From Streptomyces polyasparticus (lineage in GTDB: Bacteria > Actinomycetota > Actinomycetes > Streptomycetales > Streptomycetaceae): a stretch of 64,000 bases of DNA. Position 1 is the stretch's first letter. Each line of letters opens with the position of its first letter. Below the pieces are notes generated by a model. It worked only from the letters and a program-made list of their open reading frames with translations. It ran no database searches and was not told where the DNA came from. The translations under genes and the position numbers were made by a program. Below, one piece after another: positions 56,190 through 64,000 of the stretch. The stretch spans positions 434,001 through 498,000 of the forward strand of contig NZ_JACTVJ010000007.1 in assembly GCF_014493765.1 (NCBI RefSeq), given 5' to 3'.

Positions 56190-57323
56190 GGCGAACCACG
56201 ACACGTACGCCTGAGCGGTGTCGGTCATCGAGAACTCGGTGCGGACGCGCCTGCTCCCCAACTCGCCGAGCGCCAGCCGGTGTTCAGGATCCTGTGCGAG
56301 CCGCAGCATGGCCCCGGCGATCTCGGCGGGCCGGTCGACCCGGACGAGATGCCCGGCCTGCCCGACCACCCACGGCACCGCACCGCTGTTGCGGCCGGCC
56401 ACCACCGGGATGCCGAGGGCGAGCGCCTCGGCGCAGATCATCGAGAAGGACTCCACGCGTGAGGGGTGCACGAGGACATGCGCCTCGGCGGCGAGGCGTT
56501 CGAGCAGCCGCGCGTGCGGGATCGGACCGGCGAACTCCACGCCTTCGGTGAGCTGTTGGTTCTTCGCCCAGGAATGGGCGGCCCCGCCGGTCTCGTGCGC
56601 GACCCCGAACATGACGAGCCGCGCCTCGGGCAGCCGCTCCCGTACGAGCGAGAAGGCCCGCAGCGCGGCGGCGGTGTTCTTCCAGCGGCCCCAGCCCTGC
56701 GAGGCCGTGGCGAACACCGGGGCGCGGCCCGGTTCGGGCGCCCGCTGGGTGGGGAGTGCGTCGGCGCGTACGGCGTTGGGGATGACCTCGATGGGCCGGC
56801 GGACTCCGAGGCAGCGCCTGAAGTGGTCTGCTGTGTAAGGGCTGTTGGCGCTCAGTGCCGTGGCGCGGTGGGCGGCGGGCACGGCCATCGTGTGCCGGGC
56901 CCAGCGGTAGCCGCTGCGCATCTCCCACGCGTAGCGCAGCGGGGTGTCGCGGGCCGTCACGCACGTGGGGTGTCCCGAGGCGAGGGCGCCCAGGGCGAAC
57001 TCGTACGTCCAGTGCGCGCTGACCACGTCGACCCGCTGTTCGCGCAGCGCCGCGGCGAGCCCCTGCCGCTCCGCGCGGAACAGGTCGCGGGCGCGGCCCT
57101 GCGCGCGCATCGGCACCACGACGAGCCGCAGCCGCTCACCGGTGAACTCGCTGCGCTCGCGCACCTGGTCGCTGAGGGCGACCACGGTGATGTCGTGGCC
57201 CTGCTCCCACCAGGTGCGGGCCAGCCAGCCGGTGGACGGCCCGGGATGGACCGGGGGCAGCGGGGCGTCGAAGGCCTCCCGCAGCGGGTCGAGGTCTACC
57301 GGGCCGGTGAGGGCGATGCGCAT
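56178..57323 (-). CDS. GT4 family glycosyltransferase
   Basis: 381 residues, GT-B. MRIALTGPVDLDPLREAFDA start, VISAHWTYEFALGAL-type acceptor region, FATASQGWGRWKNTAAALRAFSLVRERLPEARLVMFG donor domain, and E-x7-E region HPSRVESFSMICAEALALGIPVVAG. AGGAG 5 bp before the ATG. Its start overlaps the flippase end by 28 bp. Confidence 0.93.
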   Translation of the reverse strand: MRIALTGPVDLDPLREAFDAPLPPVHPGPSTGWLARTWWEQGHDITVVALSDQVRERSEFTGERLRLVVVPMRAQGRARDLFRAERQGLAAALREQRVDVVSAHWTYEFALGALASGHPTCVTARDTPLRYAWEMRSGYRWARHTMAVPAAHRATALSANSPYTADHFRRCLGVRRPIEVIPNAVRADALPTQRAPEPGRAPVFATASQGWGRWKNTAAALRAFSLVRERLPEARLVMFGVAHETGGAAHSWAKNQQLTEGVEFAGPIPHARLLERLAAEAHVLVHPSRVESFSMICAEALALGIPVVAGRNSGAVPWVVGQAGHLVRVDRPAEIAGAMLRLAQDPEHRLALGELGSRRVRTEFSMTDTAQAYVSWFARTL

Positions 57324-58777
57324 ACGAGCTCCTGCGAGGGGAGGGCGGAGGGGGCCGCGCCGCGGCCCAGGGCGGTACGGACGGCGGGCACCCGCCGCCA
57401 CCACGGGCGGCAGGCCACGGCGGCGGTGAGCACGGCAGCGGTGGAGAGCAGGGCCTGCGTGAAAGAACCCCCGGGGGCGAGCAGCGTGGCTGTCCGGCCT
57501 GCCGCGAACAGGCCGAGTCCCAGGGCGGCGTGCATGAGATGGGCCCGTAGCAGCGGGGCGGCGGGCAGTACGGAGTGCCGGCTCCAGCGCCGCAGCTGCA
57601 GGCTGTGTCCGAGCGCGGGGGCGGTGGTGGCCAGGGCCAGGACGGTGAGGCTTCCGGTGAGGGCGGCGAGGGCGATGGCCGCGGCGGTGCCGGCGATCAC
57701 CGCGGCCTGGGTGACGAGGGAGGCGCGGGGCGCGCGTCGGATCTGGTCGAGGGAGTTGCCCGTGGAGCACAGGAGCGCGCAGGCCGCGCCGAGCGCAAGG
57801 GCGGGCAGCAGTGCGGCGGCGGTCTCCCAGCCGGGGCCGAGCAGGATGAGCAGCCAGTCGGGCCCGGTGGCGGCCACGGCACCGAAGCCGAGGAAGCCCA
57901 CGCCCGACGTCACGCACAGCAGGTCCTGTGCGGCTCGCGCGGGCAGCGTTCCGCCGTCGCGGGCGCGGGCCTCGGCGAGTTCGGGGGACGCGGCCCGCTG
58001 CAGCCCTTGCGCGAGCGCGGTGAGCGGGATGCCGGTGGCCAGCGAGGCGCGCGAATACCAGCCGGTGGCGGCGGGCCCGAACAGGGCGGAGGCGCACCAC
58101 AGGGGTGCGTTGTTGGTGGCCGACTGGACCATGCCGTATCCGGCGAAGAACCCGGACTGGCCGAGGAGTTCGCGTACGGGCACGGCGGGACCGCCGGGCA
58201 GCCGGTGCAGCGTGCCGCCCGCCGCCGTCCAGGCGAGGACGAGCAGGGAGGCGGCGGGCGCGGCGGCCGCGAGTCCCCAGGGGGTCCAGCCGGCGAGCAG
58301 CAGCCCGAGGGCCGCCGCGCAGCCGGCGACCTGTCCGCCGGTTTCGAGGAGCGCCGCCTGCCGGGCCTGTCCCGCCCGCCGCAGCACGGCGAGCGCTGTC
58401 CCGCTCAGGGGCGCCAACAGCAGCTGTACGCCGAGCAGTTGGACCAGACGTACGGTCTCGGCGTCGGCCCACCGTCCCAGCCCGAGCGCCGCCACCTGGA
58501 CCGCGGCGGTGCTGCCCGCGCCGGTGACCGCGCCGACGGTCAGGGCGCTGCGCACCAGCGGCCGGGTGAGGCGGTCGGCGCGCAGCAGACACGTGGGCAG
58601 GCCGGCCGCGGCCACGTAGCCGAAGAGGGAGCCGAGGGTGCAGGCGAGCGCGTAGCGGCCGAAGGAGTCCGGGGCGACGAGCCGGGCGGTCACGGCGGTG
58701 TAGCAGAGCAGCACCGCCACCGAGACCGCGGATCCGCCCGTGGACCAGGCGAATCCGCGCGCGACGCGGCGGCTCAT
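57296..58777 (-). CDS. Wzx-like polysaccharide flippase
   Basis: 493 residues with about 12-14 hydrophobic helices; start MSRRVARGFAWSTGGSAVSVAVLLCYTAVTARLVAPDSFGRYAL is the typical polysaccharide-transporter N-terminus. SGFFAGYGMVQSATNNAPLWCASALFGPAATGWYSRA is the second conserved block. It would move the lipid-linked repeat across the membrane. ATGA overlap with the CgeB-like gene upstream. Confidence 0.92.
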   Translation of the reverse strand: MSRRVARGFAWSTGGSAVSVAVLLCYTAVTARLVAPDSFGRYALACTLGSLFGYVAAAGLPTCLLRADRLTRPLVRSALTVGAVTGAGSTAAVQVAALGLGRWADAETVRLVQLLGVQLLLAPLSGTALAVLRRAGQARQAALLETGGQVAGCAAALGLLLAGWTPWGLAAAAPAASLLVLAWTAAGGTLHRLPGGPAVPVRELLGQSGFFAGYGMVQSATNNAPLWCASALFGPAATGWYSRASLATGIPLTALAQGLQRAASPELAEARARDGGTLPARAAQDLLCVTSGVGFLGFGAVAATGPDWLLILLGPGWETAAALLPALALGAACALLCSTGNSLDQIRRAPRASLVTQAAVIAGTAAAIALAALTGSLTVLALATTAPALGHSLQLRRWSRHSVLPAAPLLRAHLMHAALGLGLFAAGRTATLLAPGGSFTQALLSTAAVLTAAVACRPWWRRVPAVRTALGRGAAPSALPSQELVCASPSPAR

Positions 58778-59865
58778 ACCGGTTCCGGCACCCGGCCGGT
58801 CTCGTCCGTCGCCGCGATCGCCGCCCACGGGTCGGCGGGTGGCGGGGGGACGTCGAGATGTGAACTGAACATGTGGCGCAGGGCGTTGAGGTTCGTGAGT
58901 CGCTCGCGTACCCAGCGGTGCCCGGCGAGGCCCGCCGTGTGCAGCTCCTCCGGGTCGGCCCGCAGCAGTTCCTTCACCAGGGCGACCGCCTCGGCGGGCG
59001 AGTCCGCAAGGTGCAGACCGCACTCGGGACCCGGCAGCCAGGGGGCGTTGAGTGGCCGGGTCGTCACATGCGGGCGGCCGGCGAACAGGCTGATCGGCAG
59101 CCGGTTGGAGAAGTACCCGTCCCGGCCTGCGAAATGGTCCCAGTTGGCGCTGATCCGCGCCGTGCGCAGCGCCGTCAGCTGGTCGTCGAACGGAACGGGT
59201 CCGAGCGCGCCCGGGCCGCGCCACCCGTTGCCGTACACCCCGAACCGGCAGCCGGGCAGCCGCTGCAGCGAACGGACGAGACGCACCCGCTCCCGCGCCC
59301 CGTCGATCCGCTCGAACAGACCGAACCGTACGAAGCAGCTGCCGATGTGCAGGACGTCGTACGCGGCCCCGGACGGATGCGGCACCGGGTCCTCGGTCCA
59401 CAGCCGCTCGGGCACGGTCTGCGAGATGTAGCGCGGCGGCCGTGCGGTGTGGCGGCCGAGCAGCTTGCCCTGGACGCCGAGACCGACGGTGTACACCGTG
59501 TCGGCGTACCTCAGCCATGCGACGAGGGAGGCGGGCAGCGCCTTGCGGCCGCCCCAGGGATCGCCCTCCCACAGCACCACGGTCGGTGCGTCGAGCGCCA
59601 GCAGCAGGTCCGCCACGTCCTTGTCGGTCCAGGGGAAGCGGCCGGGCGTCTGCACGAAAACCAGCTCCGGACGGGCCTGTTCGGCCACCCGGCGGATCTC
59701 GCGCAGCGCCTCCTCGCGGCCGTCGCGCGCGAGCAGCGCGACGGGCGCGAGCGGTACGTGCGTGAGCAGACCGTCGGCGGCCAGCTCGCGGAAGGCCTTG
59801 CCGAAGCTGAGGTGGACCTCGGGGTGGGTGTCGTTGGTGAGGTGCAGCACGGTGGGCGCGGTCAT
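58774..59865 (-). CDS. CgeB-like glycosyltransferase 2
   Basis: 363 residues, paralogue of 55005-56081: VLHLTNDTHPEVHLSFGKAFRELAADGLLTH, VVLWEGDPWGGRKALPASLVAWLRYADTVYTVG, YGNGWRGPG, SNRLPISLFAGRPHVTTRPLNAPWLPGPE. GGGAGG before the start. Two copies flanking the GT4 and flippase suggest they add two related sugars in one repeat. Confidence 0.85.
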   Translation of the reverse strand: MTAPTVLHLTNDTHPEVHLSFGKAFRELAADGLLTHVPLAPVALLARDGREEALREIRRVAEQARPELVFVQTPGRFPWTDKDVADLLLALDAPTVVLWEGDPWGGRKALPASLVAWLRYADTVYTVGLGVQGKLLGRHTARPPRYISQTVPERLWTEDPVPHPSGAAYDVLHIGSCFVRFGLFERIDGARERVRLVRSLQRLPGCRFGVYGNGWRGPGALGPVPFDDQLTALRTARISANWDHFAGRDGYFSNRLPISLFAGRPHVTTRPLNAPWLPGPECGLHLADSPAEAVALVKELLRADPEELHTAGLAGHRWVRERLTNLNALRHMFSSHLDVPPPPADPWAAIAATDETGRVPEPV

Positions 59866-59878
59866 GGCGGGCCTCCCG

Positions 59879-60904
59879 TCAGACCTGGGGCTGCGGGGCG
59901 GGCGCGGCGGCGGGCGTGCGGGCTCCGGGGACCTCCGCGAGCTCGGCGTCCGTCATGATCCGGGCGAGTTCCGGGGTGAGCACGGCGGGCTTCCAGCCAA
60001 GATCGCGCTCGGCCTTGGAGGCGTCACCGACGAGATCCGGGACCTCGGACGGCCTCAGGTACCGCTCGTCGAAGCGGACATGGCGCTCCCAGTCGAGGCC
60101 GACGTGCGCGAAGCAGAAGGTCAGGAAGTCGCGGACGCTGTAGCTGGTGCCGGTGGCCACCACGTAGTCGTCGGGAGTGTCCGTCTGCAGCATCCGCCAC
60201 ATGGCGTCCACGTACTCGGGCGCATAGCCCCAGTCGCGGCGCGCCTCCAGGTTCCCGAGGTGCAGGTACTGCTGCTCGCCGCGCGCGATCCGGGCCGCGG
60301 CCCGCGCGATCTTGCGGGTCACGAAGGTCTCGCCGCGGCGCGGGGACTCGTGGTTGAACAGGATCCCGTTGACCGCGTGGATCCCGTACGCCTCCCGGTA
60401 GTTGCGGGTGATCCAGTACGCGTAGACCTTGGCGCAGGCGTACGGGGAGCGCGGGTGGAAGGGCGTCGTCTCCGACTGCGGAGGTGCGGTGATGCCGTAC
60501 ATCTCGGAGCTGGACGCCTGGTAGAAGCGGCAGGGCAGCCCGGTCATCCGGATCGCTTCGAGCAGCCTGGTCGTGCCCAACCCCGTGGTGGTGCCCGTGA
60601 ATTCGGGCTCGTCGAACGACACCCGTACATGTGACTGGGCGGCCAGGTGGTAGACCTCGTCGGGCTGGATCTGCTCCAGGAGCGTGGTGATCCGCGAGCC
60701 GTCCGCGAGGTCGCCGTAGTGGAGCCGCAGACGTGCGTCGGGCTCGTGCGGGTCCTGGTAGAGGTGGTCGATCCGGGTGGTCGAGAAGGTCGAGGAGCGG
60801 CGGATCAGGCCGTGCACCGCGTACCCCTTGGACAGCAGCATTTCGGCGAGATACGAGCCGTCCTGACCGGTGATACCGGTGATCAGCGCGATACGGCGGG
60901 ACAT
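59879..60904 (-). CDS. gmd: GDP-mannose 4,6-dehydratase
   Basis: 341 residues, extended [89 protein letters not shown] (catalytic Tyr/Lys), [41 protein letters not shown]: all Gmd hallmarks. Makes GDP-4-keto-6-deoxymannose, which the fcl product at 63261 turns into GDP-L-fucose. Overlaps the polymerase gene end by 22 bp. Confidence 0.97.
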   Translation of the reverse strand: MSRRIALITGITGQDGSYLAEMLLSKGYAVHGLIRRSSTFSTTRIDHLYQDPHEPDARLRLHYGDLADGSRITTLLEQIQPDEVYHLAAQSHVRVSFDEPEFTGTTTGLGTTRLLEAIRMTGLPCRFYQASSSEMYGITAPPQSETTPFHPRSPYACAKVYAYWITRNYREAYGIHAVNGILFNHESPRRGETFVTRKIARAAARIARGEQQYLHLGNLEARRDWGYAPEYVDAMWRMLQTDTPDDYVVATGTSYSVRDFLTFCFAHVGLDWERHVRFDERYLRPSEVPDLVGDASKAERDLGWKPAVLTPELARIMTDAELAEVPGARTPAAAPAPQPQV

Positions 60905-62292
60905 GGTCGCTCCAGGGGCGAAGAGGCGGGGCGGGGGAGGTCGGACCCGGTGGGCGGGTCCTGGCCGGCGGTGGACCGGGGGATGTCGGTGCGCGGGCCG
61001 GAGATGCCGGCGTCAGGGCCGGAGGTGTCGGCGTGCGGCCGGGCGACCAGGACGCACCAGATGACGACGACGAAGAGCACGCGGTCGGAGAGGCCGCTGA
61101 GGTTGCGCAGCGGCGACTCGGTGGCGCAGGACACGAGGAAGAGCGCGACGAGAGCGACGGACAGGCCCTTGGTGTCGGCGGACGTCCGGCGCGCGTGGAA
61201 GGTCATGGTCACCAGGAGCGCCGTCAGTCCGAGGAGACCGAACAGACCGGCGGAACCCATGGTGTGGAGCACCTGGTTGTGGGCCTGGCCGATCCAGGAG
61301 TCCTCCGTGCCGAAGAGCTGCAGCCGGTGCGCGGGGTCGAAGAGGTTCGGGCCGTAGCCGAACAGCGGCTCGCGCAGGAACTCCTCCCAGGCCAGCCGCC
61401 AGGCGAGCGTGCGTCCGTTGGCCTCGGCGAACTGCGGGTCGGCGACGGTCGCCAGGAGCTGCGCCTGGGTGCCCGGCAGCAGGGCCGTGACGGCGAGGGC
61501 CGCGCCGCCGACGGTGAGCACCGCGGCCTTGCGCACCGTGTGCCGAGGGTCGATGTGCAGGAAGACCACCGCGGCCGCGGCCACCCAGGCGGTCCTCGAC
61601 TGCGTGAGCAGCAGCGTGAACAGGGCGGCCGCCGCGTGCAGCGGCCACATCCCGCGGCGGGCGACCGAGCAGACCTCGAGCAGCAGCGCGGTGGCCGCGA
61701 GGGGGCCGAGCGCGTTGGGGTTGCCGGACAGGCCCATCAACTGGCCCCATCCGGTGCCGAGATAGTCCCGTCCGGTGCCGCCGTCGCCGGGCAGCAGGAA
61801 CGCCCAGTCGTGCGGCATGAGCACGATCGAGAGCAGCGAGCCGTAGACGTAGCAGCGCAGGATGATCCGCAGCTGGCCGAGGAGCTGCGGAAAGGGCTGG
61901 TGCGACGTCAGGTAGAGGGTGGCGAACAGCAGCGGGCCGACCAGCGCCATCGCGCCGGTGCGGCCCTGGTTGCTGAGCACCGCCGACACGATCCCGGCCG
62001 CCGTGAACAGTGCGGCGGCCAGGGCGACCCGGGCCGAAGGGCCGCTCACGACCAGGTCAGGGGTGTCCAGGGAGCGCAGCCGCAGCCGTCGCATGGTGGG
62101 ACCGAGCAGCAGCATCATGGCGATCACGAGCACCGCGAGGACCAGGGCCTGCGAGAACAGCAGTGTCGGACCCGAGAGATACGGCTGGTCGCTCTGCCGG
62201 TCGGAGCCGTGGCTGATGTGCGGCAGGAACGGCGCGAGCGCGGTGGTGCCGAGCCCGAGGACCCAAAGGAGCAGCCGTCCGTCCAGCTTCAC
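60883..62292 (-). CDS. Wzy/O-antigen-ligase-like polymerase
   Basis: 469 residues from a GTG start ([15 protein letters not shown]). About 11-12 membrane helices and a large loop with the O-antigen-ligase region ([84 protein letters not shown]). The AHNxxL motif is typical of WaaL/Wzy_C proteins. It should polymerise flipped repeats outside. A cytoplasmic ~60-residue Pro/Ser tail follows. GTGA overlap with the GT2 gene. Confidence 0.92.
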   Translation of the reverse strand: MKLDGRLLLWVLGLGTTALAPFLPHISHGSDRQSDQPYLSGPTLLFSQALVLAVLVIAMMLLLGPTMRRLRLRSLDTPDLVVSGPSARVALAAALFTAAGIVSAVLSNQGRTGAMALVGPLLFATLYLTSHQPFPQLLGQLRIILRCYVYGSLLSIVLMPHDWAFLLPGDGGTGRDYLGTGWGQLMGLSGNPNALGPLAATALLLEVCSVARRGMWPLHAAAALFTLLLTQSRTAWVAAAAVVFLHIDPRHTVRKAAVLTVGGAALAVTALLPGTQAQLLATVADPQFAEANGRTLAWRLAWEEFLREPLFGYGPNLFDPAHRLQLFGTEDSWIGQAHNQVLHTMGSAGLFGLLGLTALLVTMTFHARRTSADTKGLSVALVALFLVSCATESPLRNLSGLSDRVLFVVVIWCVLVARPHADTSGPDAGISGPRTDIPRSTAGQDPPTGSDLPRPASSPLERPCPAVSR

Positions 62293-63119
62293 CGGCCCAC
62301 CCCGGCCCGTACCAGCGTCTTCACATACGGCGACATCATCAGGACCGGCGCCCGGTAGCCCGTGTGCCGCAGGCAGTACCGCCACCAGGCGCGCGGCGGC
62401 AGTTCACGCGTGGAGGCGAGCCGGCGCAGCGCCTCGCGCGGGCCGATGCCCGGCTCGCGGGACCCCGTCAGCGGGGGGTTGCGGCGGCAGCGGCCGATGT
62501 GGCGCGGGGCGACCACGGCGGGGATGCCGGCCTTGCGGACCCGGAAGCCGTGGTCGTAGTCGCCCATGCCGTGCGGGAAACGCTTGTCGACATCGCCGAC
62601 CCGGGCGCGTACGGCGCTCGGGATGAGCACCACATTGCCGTTGTACGTGTCGCACGGCTCGGGCCGTCCGGTGGGTTCGACCAGGTCGAGACCGGGGCCG
62701 CGGCGGCCCGAGTAGGTGGTGCGCTCCCCGTCGTGCACCGCGCCCACCACGACCGCACCCGGCTCCTGGTGACCGACCGTCAGGAGGTGGGCGAGCGCGT
62801 CGTCGTCGAGGACCACGTCGTCGTTGAGCCACAGCTGGTGGGTGAAGGGCGGGCGGTCGGCGCCGCGGCTGTTGCGGCTGGCGATCCGCATCCCGTGCCC
62901 CCAGAACACGTCGTCGCCGACGCTCATCAGGGCCACGTCGGGGTGGTGGCGGCGTACCGCTTCGGGGGTGCCGTCGGTGGAGCCTGCGTCGACCAGATGG
63001 ATCTGCAGTTCGGTGCCGGCCGACAGATCGCACTGCCGCTTCAGGGAGTCGAGCGCCGACAGGGTTGTCGCGCAGCGGTTGTGACTGGTCATCAGAACGG
63101 CCACGAGGGGTTGCACCAC
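62289..63119 (-). CDS. GT2 family glycosyltransferase
   Basis: 276 residues from a GTG start, AGGAG just upstream. GT-A fold: VAVLMTSHNRCATTLSALDSL, LVDAGSTDGTPEAVR, LWLNDDVVLDDDAL (DxD-like NDD) and GDYDHGFRVRKAG. Resembles rhamnosyl/other GT2 enzymes of EPS loci. First gene of the minus operon, divergent from fcl. Confidence 0.92.
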   Translation of the reverse strand: MVQPLVAVLMTSHNRCATTLSALDSLKRQCDLSAGTELQIHLVDAGSTDGTPEAVRRHHPDVALMSVGDDVFWGHGMRIASRNSRGADRPPFTHQLWLNDDVVLDDDALAHLLTVGHQEPGAVVVGAVHDGERTTYSGRRGPGLDLVEPTGRPEPCDTYNGNVVLIPSAVRARVGDVDKRFPHGMGDYDHGFRVRKAGIPAVVAPRHIGRCRRNPPLTGSREPGIGPREALRRLASTRELPPRAWWRYCLRHTGYRAPVLMMSPYVKTLVRAGVGR

Positions 63120-63260
63120 TTGAGCTCCTCGGGTAGGGCGCTACCGGGAGAATGCCGCATAACTGACTAATCTCATGGTTTGGACATACCGCCACGAGTA
63201 GGTCAGGTATCCCGCCCGCGAGCAGGCCGGGGCGCCGCCACGATCCGAAGAGGACGCAGC

Positions 63261-64000
63261 TTGGAACTCCGTCGCACCGCCCGAGTGCACATCGCCGGTC
63301 ATCGCGGACTCGTCGGCTCGGCCCTCGTCCGCCACTTCACCGCGCAGGGGTTCACCAACCTGCTCCTGCGCTCGTCGGACGTGACCGATCTGCGGGACCG
63401 CGACGCGGTGCGCAGACTGTACGCAGCCGAGCGCCCGCAGGCCGTGGTCCTGGCCGCCGCCCGGGTCGGCGGCATCGCCGCCAACGCCGCGCGGCCGGTC
63501 GACTTCCTCTCCGACAACCTGCGGATCCAGCTCAATGTGCTCGACGCGGCACGGGAGTTCGGCGTCCAGCGGCTGCTCTTCCTCGGCTCCAGCTGCATCT
63601 ATCCCAAGTACGCTCCGCAGCCCATCCCCGAGTCGGCGCTGCTCACCGGCGCCCTGGAACCCACCAACGACGCGTACGCCATCGCCAAGATCGCCGGCAT
63701 CCTGCACGTACAGGCGATGCGCCGGCAGTACGGACTGCCGTACATCGCCGCGATGCCCACCAACCTCTACGGGCCGAACGACAACCTCGACCCGCGCACC
63801 AGCCACGTCCTGCCCGCCATGCTGCAGCGCACCCACGAGGCGCACATCCGCAAGGCCGCGCAGATCACGCACTGGGGCACCGGCACGCCACGGCGCGAGT
63901 TCCTGCACGTCGACGATCTGGCGCGGGCCTGCCTGTTCCTCCTGGAGCACTACGACGGGGACGCGCCGGTCAACGTCGGCACCGGTGAGGACGTGGAGCT
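63261..64000 (+). CDS. fcl: GDP-L-fucose synthase, N-terminal part (runs off window)
   Basis: At least 246 residues from a TTG start with GAGGA 8 bp upstream (reads MELRRTARVHIAGHRGLVGS). NADP-binding GHRGLVGSALVRHF; LAAARVGGIAANAARPVDFL; catalytic Ser in LGSSCIYPKYAPQPIPESALL; Tyr/Lys in YAIAKIAGI; TNLYGPNDNLDP. The epimerase-reductase that completes GDP-L-fucose from the gmd product. Divergent from the GT2 gene (141 bp). Confidence 0.96.
   Translation, partial: MELRRTARVHIAGHRGLVGSALVRHFTAQGFTNLLLRSSDVTDLRDRDAVRRLYAAERPQAVVLAAARVGGIAANAARPVDFLSDNLRIQLNVLDAAREFGVQRLLFLGSSCIYPKYAPQPIPESALLTGALEPTNDAYAIAKIAGILHVQAMRRQYGLPYIAAMPTNLYGPNDNLDPRTSHVLPAMLQRTHEAHIRKAAQITHWGTGTPRREFLHVDDLARACLFLLEHYDGDAPVNVGTGEDVE

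Noticed and set aside
59447-62358. Long + strand frames opposite gmd and the polymerase
   Set aside because: No motifs and Arg/Glu/Gln-rich; the minus frames are clear Gmd and Wzy proteins.

Overview
The window is high-GC actinobacterial chromosome, almost certainly Streptomyces. Codons end strongly in G or C. There is a SARP/AfsR-type regulator, a kdp operon, an Rrf2-controlled exporter with a TTA (bldA-type) codon, many U-less hairpin terminators, and secreted proteins with typical Streptomyces signal peptides. No rRNA, CRISPR array or intact transposase is visible. One tRNA gene, tRNA-Gly(CCC), is present.

Layout. (1) 1-14.4 kb holds accessory and housekeeping genes: the end of an alpha/beta hydrolase, a TrmB/LuxR-like regulator, a large subtilisin-like protease with a BNR/sortilin-type propeller, a DrrAB-type ABC exporter, an FMN reductase, an SH3 secreted protein, a MarR regulator divergent from a tandem pair of SMR exporters, and an Rrf2 regulator with an MFS-RidA operon sharing a duplicated 19-bp operator. 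(2) 14.4-24.7 kb holds two giant regulatory ATPases (one without a visible DNA-binding domain, one SARP-NB-ARC-TPR), a hemerythrin protein, a methyltransferase and a CYP152-type P450 peroxygenase that carries the OleT-type His. (3) 25.1-29.8 kb is a high-affinity K+ ATPase operon, small ORF-kdpF-kdpA-kdpB-kdpC, without kdpDE next to it. (4) 30-33.2 kb holds a secreted lipase, a PepSY protein with an acidic repeat tail, and a DHFR-fold protein.

(5) 33.2-35.9 kb is a scar of serial site-specific integration. The 3' end of tRNA-Gly(CCC), with its terminator hairpin, occurs three times in the same orientation (33.3, 34.0 and 35.9 kb). Only the last copy is a whole tRNA. Between the copies lie small lower-GC cargo genes, paired CTGGCACG arm-like repeats and large inverted repeats, but no integrase.

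(6) 36-44 kb is core genome: a zinc-ribbon peptide, dcd, a phosphoribosyltransferase, a VOC protein, a Yip1 membrane protein, an FG-GAP propeller protein and a membrane FeS oxidoreductase of the EtfD (Rv0338c) type.

(7) 44.2-64 kb is a surface glycopolymer locus in divergent blocks: nucleotide-sugar dehydrogenase; then epimerase - WecA-like initiating transferase - WecG/TagA transferase - FkbM methyltransferase - two GT4 - LCP ligase on the + strand; then GH20 hexosaminidase, two CgeB-like transferases, GT4, Wzx-like flippase, gmd, Wzy-like polymerase and GT2 on the - strand; then fcl on the + strand, running off the window. Together these predict a lipid-linked repeat unit started on undecaprenyl phosphate, with uronic acid and GDP-fucose-derived sugars, flipped, polymerised and attached to the wall by LCP. 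No Wzz/Wzc chain-length system is seen in the window.
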